Source: Massilia pinisoli
Lineage (GTDB): Bacteria > Pseudomonadota > Gammaproteobacteria > Burkholderiales > Burkholderiaceae_D
Direction of reading: 5' to 3'
DNA length: 64,000 nt
NCBI RefSeq assembly: GCF_024753285.1
Contig: NZ_JANUGW010000011.1
Span: forward strand, 1-64,000
Every line of letters starts with the position of its first letter. The stretch's first letter is position 1. The notes beneath the pieces were generated by a model. That model was not told the origin of the DNA. It saw nothing but the letters and a program-made list of their open reading frames with translations, and searched no databases. The position numbers and the translations under genes are program-made. Below are positions 43,092 through 52,676 of this stretch, in pieces.

Positions 43092-45956
43092 TCAGAACTT
43101 GTACGTCAACCCCACGTTGAAGAACCGTCCGACTGCGCCCGCCTGGTGCAGCGCGGGGTTATAGAACGTCGACGCGGAGCTGCCATAGGTCTGGAAATCC
43201 AGCGGCGGTTCCTTGTCGAACAGGTTCAGGATCGACGCGTGCAGGCTCAGCTGCTTCGAGAAGCGGTACTCGCCGAACAGGTCGACCGACGTGAACGAGC
43301 GCACGCGGCAGAACTGCGCCGGCGGCGTGTTCGCGTACACGAACGAGATCGCGTCCGCGCACGTGGCGGCCGACGACGACGACGGGTCGACGACGGAGAA
43401 GCCGCCGACCCAGTTCACGGTCGTCGAGACGGTGAGCGGGCCCTGGTCCCAGCCGAGCTTCAGCTGGGCGCGGTCTTTCGGGTTGCCCGTGTCGCCCGAC
43501 ACGCCGGACGGGCCGTGTGTGCCTGCCAGTTCGACGGCCGTGCCGCCGGCCGTGCCCTGCTTGTACGTGATCAGGTGCGTTTCCGTCAGCTCGGCGCTGA
43601 ATTTGCCGCCCGCGAAGGGCCACGTCATGCGCGCGTCCAGGTCGATGCCGCTCGTCTGCGTGTATTGCGCGTTCTCGTACGGATACGGTGCGAACAGCGC
43701 GTTGCCGACGGCCGGCGTCTGCGTCGAGAGCGAGCCGTCGGGATTCACGAACGGCTGCGCCGTCGGCGTGCCGCGCACGAGGAAGGGCGTCGGATCGTAG
43801 GTCGGATCGTTCAGCGCGCTGATGATCTGGTTGTTGATGCGGATGCGGTAGTAGTCGATCGACACGTTGAGGTTGCGCGTCGGCTCGATGATCGTGCCGA
43901 GCGTGTAGGAGCGCGACCGTTCCGGCTTCAGGCCCTTGCCCGGAGCCTGGACACCCGCGATCGACACGTTGCACTGCTGCGGGTAGTTGCCCGGGACCGT
44001 CGTCGGATCGTCGCCCGGATTCGCGCACAGTACGGGGTCGGGCTGCGTATTGGCGAAGAAGTAGTTGCCCGTGTTGCCGACTTCCGCGGGGTTCGGCGCG
44101 CGGAAACCTTCCGTGTACGTGCCGCGCAGCGTGAACTGGCTGATGGGCGACCATTTGAAGCCGGCTTTCGGTGTCGTGGCCTGGCCGATCGTCATGACCT
44201 TGTCGTGGCGGATGGAGGCGTCCAGTTCCAGGTTCTTCAGCACGGGTGCCACGATCTCGCCATACACGGCCGCGATGTTTTGCGTGCCGATCGCCCATGC
44301 GTTGTTGCCGGCCTGGTCGCCATTGGCCACCGACGGCGGCGCCTGGGCGTCGAGGTCACGGTGCGTATATTCGGCGCCCAGGTTCAGCGCGAGCGAGCCG
44401 CCCGCCAGCGGCATCAGCTCGCGTCCGGCCGAGAAGCGCACGAACTGCAGCTTGTCCGTCGCCTTCGCATGCTGCAGCGGCACGATGGCATCGCGCATGG
44501 CTTGCGTGTTGCCGCTGGCCGCCGGGCCGACGAGGTAAGGGTGCACGGGATCGTTGAACGCGGCCTGCAGGTTGAGGATGTTGAAGCCGTTCGTGATCTC
44601 CTGCTTCACCGTGTTCTGCGATGCGCCCACGGCCGCCGTCAGGTCCCATGCGCCCATGGTGCCGGCAACGTCGGCGCCCAGGCGGAACGTGTCGGACTTG
44701 ACGCCCGTGCGGCTGCCTCCCAGCTCGGGGAAGTTGTATTGTAGGATCTGCGTCGTACCCGTCGTGTTGCCGGGGTAGGTGGCCGGCACCGTGATCACGA
44801 TGGGCGCGCCCGGCGGCGTGGCCTGCGGCGGGATGCCGGGGCCGTATGCGAGTGCGGACAGGCCGCTCGTGCCGAGCGTATTCGCGTAGCGGGCCAGCTG
44901 CTCTGCCTCGGAGCGGAAATACGAGCCCTTCAGGTTCAACTGCCAGTCGCCGCCCAGCTTCTGCACGAACGAGCCGAGCAGGTTGATGTTCTTCGTCGTC
45001 GGCTGCAGCTCGAGGTCGCGGTCGCGGTAGGCGCACTGGCCGGCGTTGAATTGCGCCGTCGTGCAGCCCGGCAGCAACGTGGTGGCGCCCGTGTCCGGGT
45101 CGATCAGGTAGCCCGTGATGCTGGCGGGCTGGAAACCGTTGGCGGCCGTCGGGACGCCGCGCGTGAGGTTCTTGCCGCCCCACGCGGTCCAGTCCGTATT
45201 CGTGAACAGGCCGTGGCGGCTGGAGACGAGGATCTTGCCCTGGCGCCGGTATTCGAGCGCGAGGTAGGCGTTGTGACCGTCCGCGTCCAGGTCGCCCCAG
45301 CCGTAGATGCCGGACACGTGCGCCGTCCTGCCGTCGCCATGGCCGCTCGCGCCGGCGTCGGCCGTCGCCTCGGCGCCGTTGTAGCGCTTCTTGAGGATCA
45401 CGTTGACGACGCCCGCGACGGCGTCGGAGCCGTAGATCGACGAGGCGCCGTCCTTCAGCACGTCGATGCGCTCGACGGCCTCCATCGGGATCTGGCTGAT
45501 GTCGACGAAGCTGCGCTGGCCGTCGTCCGACAGCGCGTACGGGGCCATGCGCTGGCCATCGATCAGGACGAGGGTCGCGCCCACCGTCAGGCCGCGCAGC
45601 GAGATGCCCGAGGCGCCGACGGCAAACGCGCCGGGGAACGCCTGCGACAAGGTGCCCTGGCCGTTGGCGGTGATGTTGCGCAGCACTTCGGACACGGACG
45701 TGTAGCCGGACTCTTTCAGATCCTTGGCCGTGATGACCTGGACCGGGCTCGGGGTTTCCATGTCCGTGCGGCGGATGCGCGAGCCGGTGATCTCGACGCG
45801 GTTCATGGGGGCAGCGTTGGTGGTGGTATCGGTCGTCGTGGACGTGGCCGCATCCTGGGCGGTGGCCGCGATCGGCAGGGCGAGGGAAGCGAGGGCGAGC
45901 TGGACGGCGACGACGAGGGGACTACGGATCAGCGTGACGCGTGGCTTGGAAATCAC
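43092..45956 (-). CDS. TonB-dependent receptor, substrate unknown
   Basis: A 954-residue outer-membrane receptor. Signal peptide region SPLVVAVQLALASLALPIAATAQ, a TonB box near MNRVEITGSRIRRTD, plug motifs (SLRGLTVGATLVLIDGQRM, IDVLKDGASSIYGSDAVAGVVNVI) and a barrel ending in VGLTYKF. GTG at 45956 is proposed as the start, with AGGAGA 9 bp upstream; the ATG at 46004 lies before that ribosome site. No enzyme genes flank it, so the substrate is not indicated. Confidence 0.9.
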   Translation of the reverse strand: MISKPRVTLIRSPLVVAVQLALASLALPIAATAQDAATSTTTDTTTNAAPMNRVEITGSRIRRTDMETPSPVQVITAKDLKESGYTSVSEVLRNITANGQGTLSQAFPGAFAVGASGISLRGLTVGATLVLIDGQRMAPYALSDDGQRSFVDISQIPMEAVERIDVLKDGASSIYGSDAVAGVVNVILKKRYNGAEATADAGASGHGDGRTAHVSGIYGWGDLDADGHNAYLALEYRRQGKILVSSRHGLFTNTDWTAWGGKNLTRGVPTAANGFQPASITGYLIDPDTGATTLLPGCTTAQFNAGQCAYRDRDLELQPTTKNINLLGSFVQKLGGDWQLNLKGSYFRSEAEQLARYANTLGTSGLSALAYGPGIPPQATPPGAPIVITVPATYPGNTTGTTQILQYNFPELGGSRTGVKSDTFRLGADVAGTMGAWDLTAAVGASQNTVKQEITNGFNILNLQAAFNDPVHPYLVGPAASGNTQAMRDAIVPLQHAKATDKLQFVRFSAGRELMPLAGGSLALNLGAEYTHRDLDAQAPPSVANGDQAGNNAWAIGTQNIAAVYGEIVAPVLKNLELDASIRHDKVMTIGQATTPKAGFKWSPISQFTLRGTYTEGFRAPNPAEVGNTGNYFFANTQPDPVLCANPGDDPTTVPGNYPQQCNVSIAGVQAPGKGLKPERSRSYTLGTIIEPTRNLNVSIDYYRIRINNQIISALNDPTYDPTPFLVRGTPTAQPFVNPDGSLSTQTPAVGNALFAPYPYENAQYTQTSGIDLDARMTWPFAGGKFSAELTETHLITYKQGTAGGTAVELAGTHGPSGVSGDTGNPKDRAQLKLGWDQGPLTVSTTVNWVGGFSVVDPSSSSAATCADAISFVYANTPPAQFCRVRSFTSVDLFGEYRFSKQLSLHASILNLFDKEPPLDFQTYGSSASTFYNPALHQAGAVGRFFNVGLTYKF

Positions 45957-46141
45957 TGGCACTCTCCTGGTAAAAGAATAGGTGATGTGTTTCACTTCAC
46001 ACAACTATGGCGATCTGACCATTCCCTGACACAAAGGTCAAATTACAACTAATTACAAACCAGATTTAATGTCTATACGAGTTCGACACACACAAAAGTG
46101 TTGTATTTTTGCTTCGGGGCGGCTTACAGGATGGGAAGTGC

Positions 46142-46603
46142 TTAAGACGGGTCGCGCCGGCCGCGCTTGGCCAGTTCGCGGTCGAGCGCATTGGCGAACC
46201 GCTGGCGGTCGGCCTGGCTGAAGGCGGCCGGGCCGCCCGTGTCGACGCCGCTGCCGCGCAACTCTTCCATGAACGCGCGCATCGTCAGCTGCTGGGCGAT
46301 GGTGTCTTTCGTGAACCAGTCGCCGCGCGGGTTCAGCGGGAGTCCGCCCTTGTCGAGCACGAGGGCGGCGAGAGGGATGTCGGCCGTCACGACGATATCG
46401 CCCGGCTGCACGCGCGCGACGATTTCGGCATCGGCCGCGTCCGCGCCGGCCGGCACCTGCAGTGCGCGGATGAAGCGCGAGCCGGGCACGCGGATCAACT
46501 GGTTCGCCACGAGCGTGACGTCGATCTGCACGCGGTCGGCCACGCGGAACAGGATGTCCTTGACGACGGCGGGGCAGGCGTCGGCATCGACCCAGATGGT
46601 CAT
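46142..46603 (-). CDS. YaiI/YqxD family protein (DUF188)
   Basis: A 153-residue protein matching the YaiI/YqxD family: [22 protein letters not shown] at the start, then [21 protein letters not shown] and [11 protein letters not shown]. The acidic pattern resembles a PIN/NYN-like nuclease fold, though the biochemical function is not settled. It lies 11 bp after the GntR gene. The long upstream open frame is a shadow of GntR. Confidence 0.9.
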   Translation of the reverse strand: MTIWVDADACPAVVKDILFRVADRVQIDVTLVANQLIRVPGSRFIRALQVPAGADAADAEIVARVQPGDIVVTADIPLAALVLDKGGLPLNPRGDWFTKDTIAQQLTMRAFMEELRGSGVDTGGPAAFSQADRQRFANALDRELAKRGRRDPS

Positions 46604-46614
46604 GGCGTCGCCCT

Positions 46615-47313
46615 TCAGCCGCGCGAGAACGTGCGCGTGACGCGATCGAGGTGCGCCCGCATCGCCGTGCGCGCGCCGGCCACGTCCTGCGACGCGATGG
46701 CCGTGAGGATGGCGCGGTGGTCGAGGAGGGTCTGCTGGCGCAGTTCCTCGGTCTGGAAGTGCTCCGTCAGCTTGTGCCACAGGCTGCCGCGCTGGTTCCA
46801 CAGGTATTCGATGACGCCGACCAGCGCACTGTTGCCGGCCGCGCGCGCGATCGCGAGGTGGAAGTCGCGGTCGGCCGATTCGTTCTCGCCGAGGTTGTCC
46901 TGGTTCTGTTCCATCTGTTCGACGGCGACGAGGATCGCGTCGACGGCGGCCGGCGTCGCATTCTTCGCCGCGAGGGCAGCCACCTCGACTTCGACCATGC
47001 GGCGCGCGGCCAGCACTTCGAACGGCCCGGGGCCGGCGGCCGGCCGCGCCGACTTCTGCGCGGCCTGTTCGCTGACGTACACGCCGGACCCGCCGCGCAC
47101 TTCGACGACGCCACCGAGTTCCAGCGCGATCAGCGCTTCGCGCAACGACGTGCGCGACACGCCCAGCTTCGCCGCGAGGTCGCGTTCGGCCGGCAGGCGT
47201 TCGCCCGGCTTGATGTCCTCTTCCCGGATCAGCGCTTCGATCCGGCTCGACACCACGCGATACAGTCGCGGTTCCGTCGCAATCGCATCGTGTGGCGCGG
47301 GCGTTTTTCTCAT
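46615..47313 (-). CDS. FadR-type GntR regulator, candidate pectin-regulon repressor
   Basis: A 232-residue regulator: winged helix at ~15-80 ([43 protein letters not shown]) and an FCD domain (~95-220) with metal/ligand residues in [19 protein letters not shown]. It resembles the UxuR/ExuR/KdgR-like group that senses hexuronate intermediates. A perfect TGGTCGGACCA lies 74 bp upstream, and the same element precedes the pectin TonB receptor and GH105 genes 14-17 kb away, suggesting it controls itself and those genes. The start at 47313 (MRKTPAP) is preferred over 47385, which would cover the operator region. Confidence 0.85.
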   Translation of the reverse strand: MRKTPAPHDAIATEPRLYRVVSSRIEALIREEDIKPGERLPAERDLAAKLGVSRTSLREALIALELGGVVEVRGGSGVYVSEQAAQKSARPAAGPGPFEVLAARRMVEVEVAALAAKNATPAAVDAILVAVEQMEQNQDNLGENESADRDFHLAIARAAGNSALVGVIEYLWNQRGSLWHKLTEHFQTEELRQQTLLDHRAILTAIASQDVAGARTAMRAHLDRVTRTFSRG

Positions 47314-47386
47314 TGTGTGCAGTCCAGGAAAAGGTGAAGACGATTGCCAAGGTCGCATCTTAGTTTGGCCCGGATGATGTTGCAAG

Positions 47387-47397
47387 TGGTCGGACCA
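47387..47397. promoter_or_regulatory. perfect GntR operator-like site before the GntR gene
   Basis: TGGTCGGACCA, identical to the site at 33055-33065. It lies in the 194-bp divergent spacer between the GntR gene and the DUF3422 gene. Confidence 0.65.
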
Positions 47398-47507
47398 AAT
47401 TGCATGTCGGGCCGAGGAATGTCGACCGCTGCCCGGTCTCGTGCATACGCATGTACAATGGAAATATTGCCCGGTCGCTCACATGCCCGGCACGACCCCG
47501 ACAGCCG

Positions 47508-48836
47508 ATGAACCGAACCATGACGACCGCCTACCCGAGCCTGAGCCACGCCCAGCGCATTCCGCTGGCCGCGGAAATCCATTCGCGTCCCTTCCTCCGG
47601 CTGGAAGCGCCCGAAGCCATCACCCACCTGGCCGTGTACCGCGCCAGCGAATCCGGGTCGCGCAGCACGCACGGCCCCAACCAGCATGCGCTGCTGGCCG
47701 CGCTGTGCGGCCATTTCGGCGTCGCGGCACCGAACGTGACGGCGAACCACTTCTATCACGACTTCGGCCGCTTCCGCCTCAAGTGGGAATGCCACACGGA
47801 GTTCGCGACGTACACCTTCACGGAAAAGATCGCACCCGGGCTGCCCCTGGCCGAGGCGTTCGCCCGCATGCCGCTGGCGCACCTGCCGCAGGCATGGATC
47901 ATCAGCCTGCACGGCCGGTTGATGTCCGCCGCGCACGTGCTGCTGGAGCGCGGCGCCGCCGACCCGGCTGCGCTGCAGGACGGCTTCGCGGGCAGCAATC
48001 TGGTGGGCTCGCGCGTCATGCAGGGCGGCGAACTGTGGACGGATTTCGCGATCCAGTCCGACGGCTTTTCGCGCTTCGTGCTGCGCGACGTCGAGATGCG
48101 CGCGCAGCAGGCGGGCCGCCTCGCGCAGCGCGTGCTGGAGATCGACACGTACCGCATGATGGCGCTCCTCGGCCTGCCCGCCGCGCGCGCCGTGTCCGCC
48201 GCGCTGGACGACATCGAGGCCGAACTGGCCACGCTCGCGGAGCGCATGGTCTCGGGCGAGGCCGTCGCCGGCGACCAGGACCTGCTGCAGCAGATCACGC
48301 GCCTGGCCGCGCAGCTGGAGAAGCTTTCGCTCGACAACGGCTACCGCTTCTCGGCATCGAAGGCGTATTACCGGCTCGTGAAGGCGCGCATCGAGGAACT
48401 GCGCGAAGCGCGCATCGAAGGCGTGCCGACCGTCGAGGAATTCATGGACCGCCGCCTGACGCCCGCGATGAACACGTGCGAGGCGACGGCCGCGCGCCAG
48501 GACGCGCTCGCGCGCCGCATCGCCAACGTCAACGACCTGCTGCGCACGCGCGTGTCGATCGTCCAGGAAAACCAGAACCGCCAGATCCTGCAGTCGATGG
48601 ACCGGCGCGCGGCCCAGCAGCTGCGCCTGCAGCAGGCCGTCGAGGGCTTGTCCGTCGCGGCGATCTCGTACTACGTCGTCGGGTTGCTCGGCTATGCGGG
48701 CAAAGGTTTGAAGAGCCTCGGCGTGCCCGTCAACCCGGACATGCTGACGGGCGCGCTGGTGCCCGTGGTGGCCGGCATCGTGTGGCTGGCACTGCGCCGC
48801 ATGCACAAGCAGATGCACAAGCGCGGGCACGGTTGA
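47508..48836 (+). CDS. DUF3422 family membrane-anchored protein
   Basis: A 442-residue protein of the DUF3422 family. The N-terminal domain starts EIHSRPFLRLEAPEAITHLAVY and contains FYHDFGRFRLKWECHTEFATYTF; the middle is a long helical coiled-coil region (residues ~220-370). Two membrane helices close to the C-terminus (GLSVAAISYYVVGLLGYAGKGL and LTGALVPVVAGIVWLALRR) anchor it. The function is unknown. The start at 47508 or the ATG at 47520 are both possible; neither has a clear ribosome site. The stop is 2 bp before the CPBP gene. Confidence 0.85.
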   Translation: MNRTMTTAYPSLSHAQRIPLAAEIHSRPFLRLEAPEAITHLAVYRASESGSRSTHGPNQHALLAALCGHFGVAAPNVTANHFYHDFGRFRLKWECHTEFATYTFTEKIAPGLPLAEAFARMPLAHLPQAWIISLHGRLMSAAHVLLERGAADPAALQDGFAGSNLVGSRVMQGGELWTDFAIQSDGFSRFVLRDVEMRAQQAGRLAQRVLEIDTYRMMALLGLPAARAVSAALDDIEAELATLAERMVSGEAVAGDQDLLQQITRLAAQLEKLSLDNGYRFSASKAYYRLVKARIEELREARIEGVPTVEEFMDRRLTPAMNTCEATAARQDALARRIANVNDLLRTRVSIVQENQNRQILQSMDRRAAQQLRLQQAVEGLSVAAISYYVVGLLGYAGKGLKSLGVPVNPDMLTGALVPVVAGIVWLALRRMHKQMHKRGHG

Positions 48837-48838
48837 CG

Positions 48839-49720
48839 ATGCTGCTCGCTCCCCACCTCGTGCCGGCGTTCGGCGCGCTGGCGCTGGCCGTGTTGCTGCT
48901 GTGGGTGCCGGCGCCCGCCGTGCGCGGGAACCGCGACTGGGCCTGGTGCGCCGGCCTCGCCGTGGCCTGCGCGGCCGGTCTCGCGTCCGGTGTGCTGGAC
49001 TGGCGCGGCGTCGTCGCCACCGCCGGCTACGCCGCGCTCGCATTCGCAGCGCGCGCGAGCACCCGCGCGTGGCTGCGCATCCCGTTGCTGGTGCTGACGG
49101 GCCTCGCCGCCTTCCTGTTCGCGCTGCACCGCTTCCCCGGTTTCCACAATCCCGTGCTGGCCGACGCCGTGCGCGTGTCGGCCGGTGCCGCGCCGTTCAC
49201 CTTGCACGCGAACTTCGACACGGCCGTCGCCGGCATCGTCCTGATGGGCGTGTTCTGCGCCCCGATCCGCGAGCGCGGCGCGTGGCTGCCGATGCTGCGC
49301 TGCACGGCGCCCGTGCTGTTTGCGACGCTTGTCGTCGTCTTCGGCGCCGGCACGGCGCTCGGCTACGTGCGGCCCGACGTCAAGTGGACGCCGCTGACGC
49401 CCTGGTTCCTCGCGCTGAACCTGCTGTTCACGTGCGTGACGGAGGAGGCGTTCTTCCGCGGTTTCATTCTCGGCGGCCTGGCGCGCGGCCTGGCGCGCCG
49501 GCGCTACGGCACGGGCGTCGCCGTCGTCGTGTCGACGGTGTTGTTCGGCCTCGCGCACGCGCGCGGCGGCCCGGCCCTCGTCGTGCTGGCCGGGCTGGCG
49601 GGCCTGGGCTACGCGGCCGCCTACCTGCGCAGCGGGCGTATCGAAGGCGCGATCCTCACGCACTTCGCGCTGAACGCCGTCCACTTCGTCGCCTTCACGT
49701 ATCCGGCGCTGCTGCACTAG
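48839..49720 (+). CDS. CPBP family intramembrane metalloprotease
   Basis: A 293-residue protein with about eight membrane spans and the Abi/CPBP catalytic motifs: EEAFFRG at 202-208 (glutamates 202-203), FGLAH (His240) and ILTHFALN (His275). These make up the Rce1-like active site. It may process a membrane or prenylated peptide; the target is unknown. It is tightly coupled to the DUF3422 gene (2-bp gap), which suggests a joint membrane function. Confidence 0.88.
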   Translation: MLLAPHLVPAFGALALAVLLLWVPAPAVRGNRDWAWCAGLAVACAAGLASGVLDWRGVVATAGYAALAFAARASTRAWLRIPLLVLTGLAAFLFALHRFPGFHNPVLADAVRVSAGAAPFTLHANFDTAVAGIVLMGVFCAPIRERGAWLPMLRCTAPVLFATLVVVFGAGTALGYVRPDVKWTPLTPWFLALNLLFTCVTEEAFFRGFILGGLARGLARRRYGTGVAVVVSTVLFGLAHARGGPALVVLAGLAGLGYAAAYLRSGRIEGAILTHFALNAVHFVAFTYPALLH

Positions 49721-49812
49721 GATGCAACTTCTGTAACACCGTGTGACAGCGAACCGTGCGCTGCGCGCGCGGGGGCTATGATCGGCCATCATCCCAAGCT
49801 TCATCGACGATC

Positions 49813-52500
49813 ATGACCGCACGTAAAATCACCCTGACGGCGGGGCTCGGCCTCGCGCTTGCCGCCGCGCACGCGCTCGCGCAGGACCCGCCCGCGCGCG
49901 TGGGCCGCATCGCCTACGTCACCGGCCCTGTCAGCTTTTCGCCCGCCGGCGCCGCCGACTGGGCCCAGGCGCCGCTGAACCGCCCGCTCGTCGCCGGCGA
50001 CCGCCTGTGGACGGACGCCGGCGCGCGCGACGAAGCGCAGTTCGGCCCCGCCATCGCGCGCATGGACGCGGGCACGTTGCTGACCGTGCTCGCGGCGGAC
50101 GACCGCACGACGCAGCTACAGGTATCGCAAGGCCGCGTCGACCTGCACGTGCGCCGCCTCGCGCCGGGCGAGACGGTGGAAGTGGACACCCCGAACCTCG
50201 CGTTCGTCGCGCGCCAGCCGGGCGACTACCGGCTCGCCGTCGCGCCGGACGGCGGCACGACGGCCGTCACGGTGCTGCGCGGTGCGGGGGACGCTTACGG
50301 CGACGGCACCTCGCTTGCGCTCGCGCCGGGGCAGGGCTACCGCTTCGGCGGCCAGGACCTGAACAACTACGTGCTGCTGCAGCCCGTGCCGCCGGACGAC
50401 TTCGACCGCTGGTCGATGGGCCGCGACCAGCGCTACGAGCGTGCCGTCGCGCGCCGCTACGTGCCGCAGGGCGTCGTCGGCGCAGAAGACCTGGACGACT
50501 ACGGCAGCTGGCGCCAGGTGCCCGACTACGGCACCGTGTGGGTGCCCGACCGCGCGCCGCAAGGCTGGGCACCGTACCACGCGGGCCACTGGGCGTGGAT
50601 CGATCCGTGGGGCTGGACGTGGATCGACGACCAGCCGTACGGCTATGCCGTATCGCACTACGGCCGCTGGGTGCGCACGCCCGACACGTGGGCCTGGGTG
50701 CCCGCGCCCGTCGAGGCGCGGCCCGTGTACGCACCTGCACTGGTGGCGTTCGTCGGTGCCGTGCTGGCGGTCGGCGGCCGTTCGGACCCGGGCGTGGGCT
50801 GGTTCCCGCTCGCCCCGCACGAACCTTACCGGCCGTCTTACCGCGCCAGCCCGACGTACATCACGAACGTCAACGTGTCAAACACCGTCATCCGCCAGAC
50901 GAACATCGTCAACAACGTCACCAACATCCGCTACGTGAACCGCACGGTACCGGGTGCGATCGTCGCGATGCCCGCGCGGCAGTTCGCCCAGGCCGTGCCG
51001 ACGGCGCGCGCCGGCCTGCTGCTGCCGCCCGGCGTGGCGCGCGCCGCGCCCGTGGTGGCGGGCCCGCAGGCGCGGCCGCTGCCGCAGAGCCGTCTCGGGA
51101 TGCCGGCGGCCGGGCGGCTGCCGCCCGCGCCCGTGCAGCAGCGCGTGGCCGTGACGCGTGCGTTGCCGCGGGCGGCGTTCGTGTCGGGCGCAGCGCTCGC
51201 TGGTGCCGCCGCGATGCATGCGGCCGCGCCGGCGCGCCACGGTGCGCCACTGGCTGTCCACGGACCCGTGCCGCCGCTGCGCGTACTGCGGCCGGCCATC
51301 GGCAAGCCCTTGGTGCAGCAGCCGGCGCGCGGGCCCGTGCCGGGTGTGGACGCCTCCGGACACCAGTTCGTGCAGGGCGGACGTCCCGGCATGCCGCCCG
51401 GTGCCGGGCCGACGGCGGCGCACGGGCCGCAGGGCCTGGTCGGCATGCCGGCGCCTGCCGGCCGCGGACCCGTTCCCGTGGCGGGGCCGCACGGACAGCA
51501 GTTTGCCGGCCCGATGCCGGCTGCGGGGCGCCCTGGGCCGGTCGTCGCAGCGGGGCCGCATGGACGGCCTGCAGCGCCCGTGCCGGTTGATGTGCGCCCC
51601 GGGTCGATCGTCGCGGCGGGCCCGCATGGACCACAGCCGGCGGCCGGTATGCCGGTGGCAGCGGGCCGTGGACCCGTCCCTGCTGCGGCGCCATACGGAC
51701 CGCAGCCCGCATCAGGCGGGCGGCCGGCAGCCGGGCCGGAACCCGCCGGCGTACACGGCCCGCACGGCCCGCAGTCCGCGACCGGCACACAGTATGCCGC
51801 GGGTCCGCGCGGACCCGCGTACGGCGCGTCTTCGGTGGGCGCAACGATGGCCGGACAGCAGGACGTGCGGCCGGGCCATCCGGGCGGCGCGCCGGTCGCG
51901 GGGCGTCCCGGCGCGATGAGCGACGCGCCCGCGCACGGTGCGCGCGCAGCGGCTGCGGCCGCGGCGCGTGGGGGCCTGGCGCCCCTGGCACCGGCAAGCA
52001 GGCCCGACGCACTGCATGCATCGGCGGCGCAACCGCCGGGACGCGAGACGCAAGGTCCGGCGCATGGCGTGCCGCTGCGCGCCGCCGACCGGCACGAACC
52101 GCCGCCGCCTCGTGCGGCAGCGGCGCCGGGTCCGCGCGAAGCGCCCCGCGCACCTGCACCGCAGCGCGTCGCGGCGCATGCGCGTCCGACGTCCGAGCCC
52201 GTGCCGCATCCGCAGGCTGCGCCGCACGGGTCACCGCCCGCGCCGCACGAGGCGTCTCGTGCGCCTGCGCCCGAGCGCATCGCCATGCAGGCGCCGCATG
52301 CCGCGCCCCAGTCCGGGCCGCATCCACAGCCTGCGCCGCATGCACCCCCTCCCGCGCCGCGCGAGCCGCCGCGTCCTGCCGCGCAGCCGCCGCACGAGCC
52401 GCCGCACACGCATCCGGCGCCTGCCCAGCCGGCGCCCGCCCACGGCGGCGAGAAGGCCGCGGATCACGGCCACAAGCACGGCGAGCAGGGCGGCCACTGA
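49813..52500 (+). CDS. FecR/DUF6600 protein with long Pro/Ala/Gly/His-rich tail
   Basis: An 895-residue exported protein. A signal peptide (ITLTAGLGLALAAAHALA) is followed by a FecR-like beta domain (~30-180, VGRIAYVTGPVSFSPAG) and a Trp-rich DUF6600-type region (~215-330, WAWIDPWGWTWIDDQPYGY). From about residue 380 the rest is low complexity: short units such as GPHGxP, AAGRGPVP and PHEAxRAPAPxR repeat imperfectly and His increases toward the C-terminus (ADHGHKHGEQGGH). The tail could be a cell-wall-spanning or metal-binding extension. The frame stays open throughout, and alternative frames in the tail are compositional shadows. Confidence 0.85.
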   Translation: MTARKITLTAGLGLALAAAHALAQDPPARVGRIAYVTGPVSFSPAGAADWAQAPLNRPLVAGDRLWTDAGARDEAQFGPAIARMDAGTLLTVLAADDRTTQLQVSQGRVDLHVRRLAPGETVEVDTPNLAFVARQPGDYRLAVAPDGGTTAVTVLRGAGDAYGDGTSLALAPGQGYRFGGQDLNNYVLLQPVPPDDFDRWSMGRDQRYERAVARRYVPQGVVGAEDLDDYGSWRQVPDYGTVWVPDRAPQGWAPYHAGHWAWIDPWGWTWIDDQPYGYAVSHYGRWVRTPDTWAWVPAPVEARPVYAPALVAFVGAVLAVGGRSDPGVGWFPLAPHEPYRPSYRASPTYITNVNVSNTVIRQTNIVNNVTNIRYVNRTVPGAIVAMPARQFAQAVPTARAGLLLPPGVARAAPVVAGPQARPLPQSRLGMPAAGRLPPAPVQQRVAVTRALPRAAFVSGAALAGAAAMHAAAPARHGAPLAVHGPVPPLRVLRPAIGKPLVQQPARGPVPGVDASGHQFVQGGRPGMPPGAGPTAAHGPQGLVGMPAPAGRGPVPVAGPHGQQFAGPMPAAGRPGPVVAAGPHGRPAAPVPVDVRPGSIVAAGPHGPQPAAGMPVAAGRGPVPAAAPYGPQPASGGRPAAGPEPAGVHGPHGPQSATGTQYAAGPRGPAYGASSVGATMAGQQDVRPGHPGGAPVAGRPGAMSDAPAHGARAAAAAAARGGLAPLAPASRPDALHASAAQPPGRETQGPAHGVPLRAADRHEPPPPRAAAAPGPREAPRAPAPQRVAAHARPTSEPVPHPQAAPHGSPPAPHEASRAPAPERIAMQAPHAAPQSGPHPQPAPHAPPPAPREPPRPAAQPPHEPPHTHPAPAQPAPAHGGEKAADHGHKHGEQGGH

Positions 52501-52676
52501 TCCGGCTGCGTGTGCGGGCGGCATGCGCACGCCGCCGGCCCGAGCGCGCGCCGCCGGTGTAAGATGAGCTTCCCAGTTCATCGCCGGCCCGTGCGCGCCG
52601 GCCGCGCCATGCCGACTTTCGACCGACCCGCCATCGACCCATCGCGTCTTCGTCTTCATCCCCGCGGAGCGGCATC

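Noticed and set aside
49813..52500. CRISPR or tandem DNA repeat in the DUF6600 tail
   Set aside because: Repetition is at the level of short, imperfect amino-acid units; no identical DNA repeats with regular spacers.
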